From Bacteroidota bacterium (GTDB taxonomy: Bacteria; Bacteroidota; Ignavibacteria; Ignavibacteriales; Ignavibacteriaceae), in NCBI GenBank assembly GCA_022564295.1, contig JADFLR010000011.1, positions 78,096 to 142,095 on the forward strand: DNA of 64,000 bases. The letters are read 5' to 3'. A model generated the notes under the pieces. That model saw nothing but the letters and a program-made list of their open reading frames with translations. It was not told the DNA's origin and did no database searches. Positions 34,968 to 44,025 of the stretch are shown here, piece after piece (within the stretch, counting starts at the first letter, position 1; each line of letters starts with the position of its first letter). A program made the translations under genes and the position numbers.

Positions 34968-36044
34968 TTACTCAGATGATAATCTTAACAATTCAACAAT
35001 CATTATTAGCGCCTTCTCCATATCTTCAACAAAAATATGTTCATCTAACGAGTGCTCAAGTTGGGCACCGATACCGACCACAGCCATTTCAATTCCATGG
35101 TTATTATAAATTGATGCATCTGTAAATCCCGTAATGAAAGTTGTTGTGGCATCAATACCGGCTTTTTTCAACGCTTTCTTAGATGCATTTACTGACCAGC
35201 TATCTTCAGGTATTTCCACTGCCTTGCAAAGGTTTTCAATTTTAATTTCTGCTTTAGCACCGTAAGTTTTAACTTCATTTAATATTATTTTTTCCATTTC
35301 ATCCGCAAGCGCCTGAGCTTTATCGTGGTTAAGACTTCTGCATTCAGCTAAAAAAGTTGCAGTTTCCGGAACACCGTTTCTAATAATTCCCCCGTTTATT
35401 ACCCCAACGTTTGCAGTTGTTTCTTCATCTAACCTGCCAAGCTTAAGAGCAGCTATTGCATTTGCGGTTGCCTGAATTGCATTTATACCTTTTTCTGGTT
35501 CCATCCCAGCATGTGCACTTTTTCCCATAACCTTTACATCAATAGCAAAGTATGAAGGACCTCCGATAACAATTGTATCAAGCGTGTCATTATCTAAAAG
35601 GAATCCTTTCTTTGCTGTTATTTTACTAAAGTCCAGATTTTTAACGCCAATCAATCCAACCTCTTCCTGTCTACTAATTGCAATTTCAACCGGAGGTCTG
35701 ATTTCTGCTATGCGCAATGCCTCAAGCATTTCTGCAATACCAGCTTTATCATCAGCAGCTAAAATTGTATCACCCTTCGATCTGATAACACCATCTTGTA
35801 ATAATGGCTGAATACCAACGCCGGGCTTTACTGTATCGGCATGGCACGATAGCAGTATCGGTTCTTTACCTTCGCAACCTTTTGCAGGAAGCTTTGCAAT
35901 CAGATTTCCGTAACTATCCTTTTCTGCATCGGCACCAATTTTAATAAATTCTTTCAGAAGATAATCTATCATCTGTGCTTCGTTGCCAGACACACTATCT
36001 ATCTTAACCATTTCAATAAACTGATTTATCATTCTTTCGGACAT
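34968..36044 (-). CDS. M20-family metallopeptidase, PepT-like
   Basis: A 358-residue dinuclear zinc peptidase. Ligand regions are LLSCHADTVKPG (His, Asp), TILAADDKAGIAEM (bridging Asp), SRQEEVGLIG (catalytic Glu pair), LLDNDTLD, and the last His in GAQLEHSLDEHIF. The dimerisation domain occupies about 165-275 (VKVMGKSAHAGMEPEKGINAI). This resembles tripeptidase T and related carboxypeptidase-like enzymes rather than DapE. No signal peptide, so cytoplasmic. It converges with the BtpA gene, with only 15 nt between the stops. Substrate unknown. Confidence 0.9.
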   Translation of the reverse strand: MSERMINQFIEMVKIDSVSGNEAQMIDYLLKEFIKIGADAEKDSYGNLIAKLPAKGCEGKEPILLSCHADTVKPGVGIQPLLQDGVIRSKGDTILAADDKAGIAEMLEALRIAEIRPPVEIAISRQEEVGLIGVKNLDFSKITAKKGFLLDNDTLDTIVIGGPSYFAIDVKVMGKSAHAGMEPEKGINAIQATANAIAALKLGRLDEETTANVGVINGGIIRNGVPETATFLAECRSLNHDKAQALADEMEKIILNEVKTYGAKAEIKIENLCKAVEIPEDSWSVNASKKALKKAGIDATTTFITGFTDASIYNNHGIEMAVVGIGAQLEHSLDEHIFVEDMEKALIMIVELLRLSSE

Positions 36045-36377
36045 TTTGCAGCGCTTCTTAAATTTGTTTTTTGCTGCAAATTTAATGAATTAGTTGTTTT
36101 GGTTAAAACCCTGGTGAGTGGTGGTCCTATCTTCACTATTTCAAGCCTGTGGTTAGTCAAACGTTTTTTGGTTTACTAAACAGCTTAGCACAGATTGTTC
36201 CTACAAAATAAACATTTAATTATAATACTTGCTGAACAGCATATTTTATCAATAGCAACTGTTTGTAGGCATTATGCCTACATGATTATGAGCAATTCGC
36301 CTACTTCAAGTTAATTCGGAACTAGTATCTTTAACTTATGGGGATAGAACAGATTAGAGAATTATAAAGGGAAAATA
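36045..36377. other. Intergenic region with one dyad, 333 nt
   Basis: Upstream of the PepT-like gene (minus) and the degenerate receiver (plus), so it should carry both promoters. The only structured part I see is the 19-bp palindrome at 36264-36282, listed separately. Confidence 0.4.
36264..36282. promoter_or_regulatory. 19-bp dyad TGTAG-N9-CTACA, copy 1
   Basis: TGTAGGCATTATGCCTACA is a perfect 8-bp inverted repeat around TTA. It lies 96 nt before the degenerate receiver at 36378. The same TGTAG-N9-CTACA frame recurs at 42738 and 59625. Size and symmetry fit a dimeric LuxR/NarL-type regulator site. Confidence 0.55.
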
Positions 36378-36776
36378 TTGGTGGCTAATAGATCTTTTAG
36401 TGTTGTTATTTCTGATAATTCAGCAAAGATTAAACATCGTTTGGAAAGAATAACAATTAATATTCCGAATATCAAAATTATTGGGCAGGTCAGAAACTCT
36501 GCTTCTTCAGGAAAAAATATGATGGAAACACCGGATGTTGTTATTCACGAGATAAAAGTACTCTCCGAAAAAAATATTGAATTTATAAAAAAAGTAAAAA
36601 AACTCTTTCCATCAACTATAGTTATTATTATTACTGATATTACAGACAGTTTGTATAAAGCTACGTGTTATGCTTCCGGGGCTGACTATTTCTTTGACAA
36701 GCCGGAGAAATATCAGTTAACAGCAAATGTATTATCCAAATTAGCAAACGGATACATTCCACTTTACTTTAACTAA
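36378..36776 (+). CDS. Degenerate CheY-like receiver, Asp replaced by Glu
   Basis: A 132-residue paralogue of the receiver at 42898. The body aligns throughout (YKATCYASGADYFFDKP against YKAECLMHGADYFLNKS). The phospho-acceptor motif VVILDIK is VVIHEIK here, so E58 takes the place of Asp, and the acidic pair DD is DN. The switch Thr (IIITDIT) and the Lys (FFDKP) remain. It probably cannot be phosphorylated normally; Glu may mimic the active state. It starts with TTG (GTG two bases beyond also in frame). It precedes the ten-PAS kinase gene by 183 nt. Confidence 0.8.
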   Translation: MVANRSFSVVISDNSAKIKHRLERITINIPNIKIIGQVRNSASSGKNMMETPDVVIHEIKVLSEKNIEFIKKVKKLFPSTIVIIITDITDSLYKATCYASGADYFFDKPEKYQLTANVLSKLANGYIPLYFN

Positions 36777-36959
36777 GCTTTTTATTGCCAACATATTTTT
36801 TTATAAGTTTTTAAACTCCCTCAATTCTTAATGTTTTTCTCTATAGAAGGAGATCCTTGATTTTTATTATCGAACAATGAACCGTAATTTTATAAATATT
36901 ATAAAAAATATTGCGGTTATTATTTTTTTACGATTGGATGAAAACAGCAGGAATAGATC

Positions 36960-39900
36960 ATGAAGCACTACCACGATAAAACTAAACCACAATTGATTGA
37001 AGAAATCGAATCTCTGAAAAATAGGATTGAAGAACTTGAACAATCGGAATTCAAGTACAAGCTGGCAGAACAAATAATTAAAGCAAATGAAATAAAACTA
37101 CGCAATATTATTGAACATAGTTCAAATCTATTTTATTCCCACACCCCCGATCACGTATTAACATATCTTAGTCCGCAAACAAGAGAATTCTTTGACTGTG
37201 AACCTGAAGAAGTGAGGATAAGATGGAATGAATTTGTAACCGAAAATCCAAATAATGAAATTGGTCTTATCTTAACCGAAAAGGCAATAAAAACCGGCAA
37301 AGTCCAGCCATCCTATGAACTTGAATTAGTTGGTAAAAAAGGGCGGAAACTATGGGTAGAAGTTAACGAAGCTCCTGTGGTTGAGGGAGAGCACACTGTA
37401 GCAATAGTAGGCGCATTAACAGATATAACCGAGCGCAAGCAGGCGGAGGAAGCCCTGCGGGAGAGCAAGGAGCGTTTTCGGGCCGTAGTGGATACAGCAA
37501 ACGATGCCATTATTACTATTGACAACCGGGGGAACATTGTTGGCTGGAACAATAGTGCAAAGGTTATGTTTGGCTATTCAGTTGACGAAATAATCGGCCA
37601 ATCGCTGTCACTGATCATGCCCGAACGATATCATGAAGACCATCGAAACGGTTTACGGCGAGTGGCTTCGGGAGGGGTGACGAAAATTATTGGAAAAACG
37701 GTTGAGTTAGCCGGACTCAGAAAAGATGGCAGCGAATTTCCATTGGAACTTTCTATCTCCACCTGGAAAACAGGCGAGGAAGTTTTCTTTACAGCAATTC
37801 TTCGAGACATTACAGATCGAAAGCGTGCAGAGGCGGCGCTCCGAGCAAGTGAAAATAAATTCCGCTTAGCGATGGAGGCTACAAACGACGGGCTATGGGA
37901 TTGGAATGTGAAAAAGAATGAAACCTATTACAATCCCGCTGCTTACAGAATCTTTGGGTGCGAACCGGGAGAGATGGAAGCGAGTTTCCAATTCTGGAAA
38001 TCGCATATTCATCCTGATGACCTGCAATCTGTAATGGATAAACTCAACTCACATCTCGATGGAAAAACTGAAACCTATCAGGCAGAATATAGGATTACTA
38101 CAAAAAGTGGGGATAAAAAGTGGCTTTTATCCAGAGGGAAAGTTGTTGAGCGTGATCCGGATGGTAGTCCAATACGTGTAACCGGAACCGATATAGATAT
38201 AACCGGGCGCAAGCGTGCAGAAGAGGCGATGTATGAGTCGGAAGAACGATTCCGGCAGATAGTGGAAAGATCGAGCGATATATTTTACCGCCAGAACATT
38301 AACACCGGCAAATTCGAATATGTGAGCCCAAAGGTGATGGACATTTTAGGCCGTACACCGGAAGAGATGTACAGTATGGATTTTGAAGAGCAGGCGGCCC
38401 AGATTCACCCCGACGATCTGCCCAACCTGATAGATTTCGTAAAGGATCTGGTTGAAGCGGACAATAGGGGTATTGGATTTATTGAACGCGAGTTCCGCAT
38501 AATGCACAAGTCTGGGGAATACAAATGGGTCCACGGCAGCTATAATCTAATCCGCGACACTAACGGTGAGCCTGAATTCATCGTGGGTGGATTACGGGAC
38601 ATTACCGAGCGTAAGCAGGCAGAAGAAGTGTTACAACAAAGCGAGGATAAGTATCGTCACCTCTTCGAAAGCGCCATTGATATGATTCACATCGTAGATG
38701 AACAATACAGAATCGTCGACATCAACGAGACAGAGCTACGCAAACTCGGGTATTCCCGTAGCGAGCTCATCGGTAAACCTCTTATGAATATCATTCATCC
38801 CGACTTTCGCCCGATCACTCAAGCTGGTATCCCTAAAGTGCGCTCCGGACACACAATCTCATCCTACAACACTGCCCTGAGAACCAAGGACGGTGACACT
38901 ATCTTCGTGACAGCCAACGTGGTGCCTATGATAGTGGAAGGGAGATTCTGCGGTGCGCACGCGATCCTCCATGACATTACCGAGCGCAAACGGGCGGAAG
39001 AAAAACTATTGAAGAGCGAATATTTCTTGAGTGAATCCCAAAAGGTTGCCCATCTTGGTTCTTATGTCCTTGATATTGCAAAAGGGAGGTGGACAAGTTC
39101 TGAGATCTTGGATGACTTATTTGGCATCGATGATAATTTTATTAAAAATATTGATGGATGGAGTGATATCATACACCCTGATTCACGAGACGAAATACTG
39201 AAATATTTTGATGAAATTATATTAAAACGGCATCAGAAATTTGATAAGGAATACCGGATAATTCGGATAATGGATGACGAAGAGCGTTGGGTTCATGGAC
39301 TGGGGGAACTTGAACTCGATAGTGAGGGTAATCCGGTAAAAATGATAGGCACTATTCAGGACATCACTGAACGAAAAAGATCAGAAGAAGCATTGCGAAA
39401 AAGCAAGGAGAGATACCGAACTTTATATCAAAAGACTCCTGCAATGCTTCATTCGATAGACAAGGAAGGTCGCCTGACAAACGTTAGTAAATACTGGCTA
39501 AAAGAAATGGGATATTCACTTAATGAAGTTCTGGGACATTATTCTACCGACTTTATGACCGAAGAATCAAGCCGCTATGCGAAAGAAGTGATTCTGCCAA
39601 AGTTTTATGAAACAGGCAGTTGTCGCGATGTTCCTTATCAATATGTTAAAAAGAACGGGGAGGTTATGGACGCTCTCCTATCCGCGATAACGGAATATGA
39701 TGAAAACGGCGAATTAATCCACTCTCTATCAGTAATAATAGATGTTACAGATCGTAAGAAAGCCGAGGAATCTTTGAGGCAAAGTGAGGCGCGTCTACGG
39801 CAGGTTATCGATCTGGTACCACACTATATATTTGCTAAGGATTATAAAGGTCGCTTTATCCTTGCAAACCGTGCGAGTGCCGAGTCAATGGGAACTACAC

Positions 39901-41552
39901 CGGAAAAAATTATCGGAAAAACTGAAATGGAAATTGCACTCGTAAAAGAGGAAGCTCAGGTTTTTACAAAGGATGATGCCGAGGTTATTTCGAACAGCAA
40001 ACCGAAGTTTATTCCTGAGGGTCGGTTTACGGATGTTAAAGGAAAATTACATGTTCTGCAGACAATTAAAATTCCTTTTACAGCATCCGGCACGCAAAGT
40101 CCATCTGTTCTTGGAGTATCGGTTGATATAACCGAGCGTAAGAAGGCAGAAGAAGCGCACCGGGAAAGCGAGGAACGTTTTAGCCGTTTATCAGGGGCAG
40201 CATTTGAAGGGATAGTGATTAGTGACGGCGGAAAAATTGTTGATGTAAACGATCAGTTGGCCAAAATGATGGGATATAAACCGGAAGAAATCATAGGTAA
40301 ATCCGCTATGGAATTTGTAGCTCCTGAGTCACGTGAGTTAGTGATGAACAACATTAAATCTGGTACTGAAGGTTCTTATGAGCATTTTGCATTAAAAAAT
40401 GATGGCTCTATCTTTCCCGTTGAGGTTCAGGCTAAAATGTTGCCCTATGAAGGGCGTAGTTTTAGAGTTACCGCTATCAGAGATATCACTGAACGAAAAA
40501 AGGCGGAAGAAGCTTTAAAGGAAAGCGAAGAAAAATTTAGAAATCTATCCGATAACTCACCCAATATGATCTTTATAAATCAAGGTGGAAAAATTGTGTA
40601 TGCAAATAAAGGATGTGAAGAATTTATGGGGTACACCCGAGATGAATTTTATTCTTCGCATTTCGATTTCAGGAAATTAATAGAACCGGAGTATTTAGAA
40701 GCGTTGATGGCCAATTTTAAGGGTCATATGGAGGGGAAAGATGTTCCTCCAATGGAATATGCACTCAGAGCTAAGTCAGGTAAGAGAATAGAATCTATCA
40801 TTAACACAAAATTAATATCTTATGGAGGAAAGTCAGCGATCCTTGGTATAGTTACGGATATTACTGAAAGGAAACAGGCAGAGAAAAGAATAAGAGAATC
40901 ACATAACAGGCTAAGAAGCCTTGCAGAAAGATTGCAAAAGATACGCGAAGAAGAACGCGCAACAATTGCAAGAGAAATTCACGATGACCTTGGGCAATCT
41001 TTAACTGCTTTAAAAATGGATATTTCCTGGATGAAAAATAATCCGGAAATGGATGCGGAAGCCAAAATGGCTAAATTTGAAATGATGCTTGATCTTACAG
41101 ACTCTACAATTCAAACTGTTAAACGAATTGCAACCGAATTAAGACCCGGCATACTTGATGACCTTGGGTTGATTCCGGCAATTGAGTGGCAGGCGGCTGA
41201 ATTTCAAAACAGATTTAAAGTTCAATGTAATGTTTCAATAAACAAATCAGATGTTATCATAAAAGATGAAATATCCATTGCTGTTTTCAGAATATTTCAG
41301 GAAACCTTAACAAACGTTGCAAGACACTCTAGCGCTAACAAATTAGATGTAAAGCTTAACTTTTATGATGATAATAAATTGGTTATGGAAATTGCTGATA
41401 ATGGAGTTGGTATTGATGAAGAACAAATCAATAGTCCAAAGTCGCTAGGTCTTTTTGGAATGAGAGAAAGAGTAAATATTTTGAAAGGGGAAATGGAAAT
41501 AATTGGTGAGCATGAAAAAGGTACGACTATTAAAGTTACTATACCATATTAA
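36960..41552 (+). CDS. Cytoplasmic ten-PAS histidine kinase, NarX/DegS type
   Basis: A 1530-residue protein with no membrane helix. Ten PAS/PAC units are marked by their closing (I/V)T-[DEG]-RK-x-[AS]E linkers at about residues 155, 285, 415, 547, 671, 802, 928, 1056, 1176 and 1300. Then comes a HisKA_3 domain with His1341 in EERATIAREIHDDLGQSLTAL and an ATPase domain (ETLTNVARHSSANKL; IADNGVGIDEEQ; LGLFGMRERVNILKG). Kinases of this class phosphorylate NarL-type regulators, and one follows 318 nt downstream. Some PAS units, such as the second, resemble oxygen- or redox-sensing PAS, but no ligand residue is certain. Confidence 0.94.
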   Translation: MKHYHDKTKPQLIEEIESLKNRIEELEQSEFKYKLAEQIIKANEIKLRNIIEHSSNLFYSHTPDHVLTYLSPQTREFFDCEPEEVRIRWNEFVTENPNNEIGLILTEKAIKTGKVQPSYELELVGKKGRKLWVEVNEAPVVEGEHTVAIVGALTDITERKQAEEALRESKERFRAVVDTANDAIITIDNRGNIVGWNNSAKVMFGYSVDEIIGQSLSLIMPERYHEDHRNGLRRVASGGVTKIIGKTVELAGLRKDGSEFPLELSISTWKTGEEVFFTAILRDITDRKRAEAALRASENKFRLAMEATNDGLWDWNVKKNETYYNPAAYRIFGCEPGEMEASFQFWKSHIHPDDLQSVMDKLNSHLDGKTETYQAEYRITTKSGDKKWLLSRGKVVERDPDGSPIRVTGTDIDITGRKRAEEAMYESEERFRQIVERSSDIFYRQNINTGKFEYVSPKVMDILGRTPEEMYSMDFEEQAAQIHPDDLPNLIDFVKDLVEADNRGIGFIEREFRIMHKSGEYKWVHGSYNLIRDTNGEPEFIVGGLRDITERKQAEEVLQQSEDKYRHLFESAIDMIHIVDEQYRIVDINETELRKLGYSRSELIGKPLMNIIHPDFRPITQAGIPKVRSGHTISSYNTALRTKDGDTIFVTANVVPMIVEGRFCGAHAILHDITERKRAEEKLLKSEYFLSESQKVAHLGSYVLDIAKGRWTSSEILDDLFGIDDNFIKNIDGWSDIIHPDSRDEILKYFDEIILKRHQKFDKEYRIIRIMDDEERWVHGLGELELDSEGNPVKMIGTIQDITERKRSEEALRKSKERYRTLYQKTPAMLHSIDKEGRLTNVSKYWLKEMGYSLNEVLGHYSTDFMTEESSRYAKEVILPKFYETGSCRDVPYQYVKKNGEVMDALLSAITEYDENGELIHSLSVIIDVTDRKKAEESLRQSEARLRQVIDLVPHYIFAKDYKGRFILANRASAESMGTTPEKIIGKTEMEIALVKEEAQVFTKDDAEVISNSKPKFIPEGRFTDVKGKLHVLQTIKIPFTASGTQSPSVLGVSVDITERKKAEEAHRESEERFSRLSGAAFEGIVISDGGKIVDVNDQLAKMMGYKPEEIIGKSAMEFVAPESRELVMNNIKSGTEGSYEHFALKNDGSIFPVEVQAKMLPYEGRSFRVTAIRDITERKKAEEALKESEEKFRNLSDNSPNMIFINQGGKIVYANKGCEEFMGYTRDEFYSSHFDFRKLIEPEYLEALMANFKGHMEGKDVPPMEYALRAKSGKRIESIINTKLISYGGKSAILGIVTDITERKQAEKRIRESHNRLRSLAERLQKIREEERATIAREIHDDLGQSLTALKMDISWMKNNPEMDAEAKMAKFEMMLDLTDSTIQTVKRIATELRPGILDDLGLIPAIEWQAAEFQNRFKVQCNVSINKSDVIIKDEISIAVFRIFQETLTNVARHSSANKLDVKLNFYDDNKLVMEIADNGVGIDEEQINSPKSLGLFGMRERVNILKGEMEIIGEHEKGTTIKVTIPY

Positions 41553-41870
41553 TCATGGCGGTTTATAAACATTGATATATCATTTAGAATTGCCTCCCTT
41601 TAATACGGCAGGTGTTTCATAGGGGGCGTAAAATTTTATGATAATATTTATTTGGAATTTTTTCCCAAACTATTCGAAATAATTGTTTAAATTCCTACAT
41701 TATTTTATAGTTGATGCGATAATGGATAGGTAACAACAGATGAGAATAGGATAAAATAACAACAAACACTTAAACCCCCAAAAAAGTAAAATATTTTGTT
41801 AAAATAATTTTATTGTTCAGTATCATTTATTAGTTTTCAGCAGTATGTTTTGAAAGGATTTATTTAACAA
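41553..41870. other. Intergenic leader of the NarL-type regulator, 318 nt
   Basis: AT-rich, with no gene or strong hairpin. A CCTACA half-site near 41694 resembles one arm of the 19-bp dyad, but the opposite arm is missing. The regulator probably has its own promoter here. Confidence 0.35.
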
Positions 41871-42497
41871 ATGAAAATATTAATCGCAGACGATCACGCG
41901 GTTGTAAGGGCGGGGTTAAAACAAATTCTAACGGGTGTTTCAGGTGTTACTGAAATTGATGGTGTTGCCAACGGCAAGGAACTTATGCAGAAAATAAAAG
42001 AGAAGGACTTCGACGTTGTTGTTCTCGATATTTCAATGCCCGGCAAAAGTGGGTTGGAGGTACTAAAGGAATTAAAGAATGCAAAGCCAAAAATACCTGT
42101 GCTTATGCTAAGCATGTTCCCCGAAGGACAATATGCTGTGCGTGTTCTTAAAGCTGGTGCATCTGGTTACCTTACAAAAGACAGTGCTTCGGAAGAATTA
42201 GTTAACGCTGTAGAAAAAATTTATTTGGGGAGGAAATATATCACTCCTTCGTTAGCTGAAAAACTGGCAGATTTTTCATGGGAAGGAGATAAATTTCCGC
42301 ATGAAAAATTATCCGATCGTGAGTTTGATATATTCAAAATGATTGCTTCGGGTAATACCGTAAAAGAAGTTGCTGCCAATCTATTTCTAAGTGTCAAAAC
42401 TGTTAGCACTTATAAAGCAAGAATTTATGAAAAAATGAAATTGCAAACCAGAGTGGATATCACATCTTATGCAATTAAAAATAAATTGATTGATTGA
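41871..42497 (+). CDS. NarL/UhpA-type response regulator
   Basis: A 208-residue regulator. The receiver (1-118) has DDH, the acceptor Asp in VVVLDISMPGKSG, Ser in MLSMFPE and Lys in YLTKDSASEE. The C-terminal LuxR helix-turn-helix reads KLSDREFDIFKMIASGNTVKEVAANLFLSVKTVSTYKARIYEKM. It binds DNA as a dimer when phosphorylated. Its natural partner is the HisKA_3 kinase just upstream. The symmetrical 19-bp dyads before the two flanking CheY-like genes are plausible targets. Confidence 0.94.
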   Translation: MKILIADDHAVVRAGLKQILTGVSGVTEIDGVANGKELMQKIKEKDFDVVVLDISMPGKSGLEVLKELKNAKPKIPVLMLSMFPEGQYAVRVLKAGASGYLTKDSASEELVNAVEKIYLGRKYITPSLAEKLADFSWEGDKFPHEKLSDREFDIFKMIASGNTVKEVAANLFLSVKTVSTYKARIYEKMKLQTRVDITSYAIKNKLID

Positions 42498-42897
42498 TAG
42501 AAAACTTTTGCAATATTTAATAATTGAATCGCTTCATCGTTACCCTCCCTGGTGATGACGAAAATGATGTTGTTCAACTAAAAGCAATTTAAAATAACCC
42601 ACCAATTTTGTGCTCTTTACATCAGAAACAAATATAAATAACATTACTAAGATATGATCTCGTTAAAAAGACCAATATTTCTGCGTGCGTTTAGATAGTA
42701 TTTAAATACGAAACCGAAACAATCAGTCCTAAACTTTTGTAGGACTGAGGACTACAGAAATATCAGATTATTACCTATACTACCTTTCAGTACTATTTTC
42801 TATGTTTAAATGAAAATTAAAGGAGCATTGGATAAATCAAATGAATTTCTGCCCCGTACAATTAAAAAATCCTCCTAAGATTACAGTAGAGGAAATC
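42498..42897. other. Intergenic region before the second CheY-like gene
   Basis: About 400 nt without a gene. It holds dyad copy 2 at 42738-42756 and an overlapping AGTCCT/AGGACT inverted repeat (42724-42746). No coding remnant was seen. Confidence 0.4.
42738..42756. promoter_or_regulatory. 19-bp dyad TGTAG-N9-CTACA, copy 2
   Basis: TGTAGGACTGAGGACTACA lies 142 nt before the preferred start of the CheY-like gene at 42898 and about 240 nt after the NarL-type regulator. Arms of five bases are perfect; the centre is not symmetrical. The spacing is identical to the other two copies. Confidence 0.5.
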
Positions 42898-43281
42898 ATG
42901 AATGTTGTTCTTGTAGATGATTCTCTGCTCGTTCGCGAGCGCGTTGCAAATATTATTTCCGAAATGCCCGGTGTTAAAGTAATAGGTGAAGCGGGTAATT
43001 CACTTGAAGCAATCGAAGTTGTGAGAAAGACAAATCCTGATGTGGTAATACTCGATATAAAGATGCCGGGAGAAAGTGGTCTGCAGGTTTTGAGAAAACT
43101 TAGGAATGAATTTGAAGAGCTGAAGATTATTATGCTGACAAATTATCCTGACTCACAATATAAAGCGGAATGTTTAATGCACGGGGCGGATTATTTTTTA
43201 AACAAATCGGATGAGTTCGATAAGTTACCTGAAGTGTTTAGCAAGTTGGGTAAGAAAAACAATAGTAGGTTTAACAAATAA
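42898..43281 (+). CDS. Single-domain response regulator (CheY-like)
   Basis: A 127-residue receiver with all phosphorylation residues: VVLVDDSLLVRE, acceptor Asp in VVILDIKMPGESG, Thr in IIMLTNYPD, Lys in FLNKSDEF. I use ATG 42898 because it lies 7-8 nt after a GAGG and starts right before the first strand; ATG 42841 would add 19 unstructured residues. It is the intact paralogue of the Asp-to-Glu receiver at 36378. With no output domain, it probably works by protein contact in the PAS-kinase pathway. Confidence 0.88.
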   Translation: MNVVLVDDSLLVRERVANIISEMPGVKVIGEAGNSLEAIEVVRKTNPDVVILDIKMPGESGLQVLRKLRNEFEELKIIMLTNYPDSQYKAECLMHGADYFLNKSDEFDKLPEVFSKLGKKNNSRFNK

Positions 43282-43296
43282 ATTAATGTTGACTGA

Positions 43297-43380
43297 ACAT
43301 TAGAATTGGGCGGAACTTTAACAGTAAAAAGCGAGGATGCAATGGAAACTATTTCCACTTTTGAATTCCCGGAAGGTTAA
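43297..43380 (+). pseudogene. Remnant of a histidine-kinase C-terminus
   Basis: Codons 43300-43380 read LELGGTLTVKSEDAMETI then STFEFPEG and stop. This is the usual last strand-turn-strand of a histidine-kinase ATPase domain (GGTLTVxSExGxGTTFxxxFP). A stop codon (TGA, 43294) precedes it in frame and there is no start, so only the tail of a lost gene remains. Function: none expected. Confidence 0.5.
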
Positions 43381-43520
43381 TGAAATAGCAGATTGGGTGC
43401 GATAATGTATTGTTGTTATATCAATACTTTTTTTAAACGAGAAAATATCGTTTAAATATCGAATAATTGAATTTAATAACTGAATGGAGGAAACACTTAT
43501 TACCTGTTTTTTAATACTTT

Positions 43521-43627
43521 AAGGGAAGGAATTACTAAGGGAATCAAGAACATCCTTAGCCTCCACTAACTCTATCTTGAGTCTCGCTTACTTTGATTAC
43601 CATGGTAAATAGGTAATCCCTTCCCTT
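43521..43627. repeat. Distant inverted repeat pair
   Basis: AAGGGAAGGAATTAC at 43521-43535 and GTAATCCCTTCCCTT at 43613-43627 are inverted copies (14 of 15 pair) about 77 nt apart. The enclosed stretch is not coding. It may be a small non-autonomous element or a folded RNA. Confidence 0.4.
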
Positions 43628-43730
43628 CATTTTATCATTTAGGTTAGCACTAAATCTCGCCTTGGAAACAATCAATATACTAATTTCAGGAAATGCAAAT
43701 TAATAATATTCTGAGTTTTAAAAGATTAAC

Positions 43731-43757
43731 GTAGGTCAGGACAATGTCCTGACTTAC
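43731..43757. repeat. Short palindromic repeat beside truncated thioredoxin
   Basis: GTCAGGA at 43735-43741 and TCCTGAC at 43747-43753 form a perfect 7-bp hairpin with a 5-nt loop, framed by GTAG and TTAC. It ends 13 nt before the truncated thioredoxin frame, at the likely breakpoint. It looks like a mobile palindromic unit. Confidence 0.5.
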
Positions 43758-43770
43758 GCATAACCCATTT

Positions 43771-43974
43771 TTGTATAATGAATTTTCGAAGATCAGTTTT
43801 GCTTATGTTAACGTATCAGATGCAAAAGAACTTGCTGCACAGAATTCCGTTATTACAGCTCCATCAAGCGTATTCTTTTTTGATGGCAAAAAATTACTTA
43901 GAAAATCCAGAAACATAAATCTAAATGAATTAAAGGAAGACTTAGAGCGCCCTTATTCTTTTCTGTTTGAATAA
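43771..43974 (+). pseudogene. Truncated thioredoxin-fold protein, N-terminal half missing
   Basis: The 67-residue frame reads FAYVNVSDAKELAAQNSVITAPSSVFFFDGKKLLRKSRNINLNELKEDL. This matches the second half of a thioredoxin fold: the strand before the cis-Pro loop (TAPS), the FFFDGKK strand-turn and the last helix. The CxxC half is absent and the frame opens only with TTG just after a palindromic repeat. It is probably the tail of a gene broken by insertion or deletion. A short expressed peptide cannot be excluded. Confidence 0.6.
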
Positions 43975-44025
43975 GGGTCTTTTCAAAACCGGTGTAGTTA
44001 CTATCTAATAAAATGAGAGACAAAA

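Noticed and set aside
42548..42576. Imperfect hairpin TCATC...GATGA after the NarL-type regulator
   Set aside because: Short, interrupted stem without a T run; not a supportable terminator.
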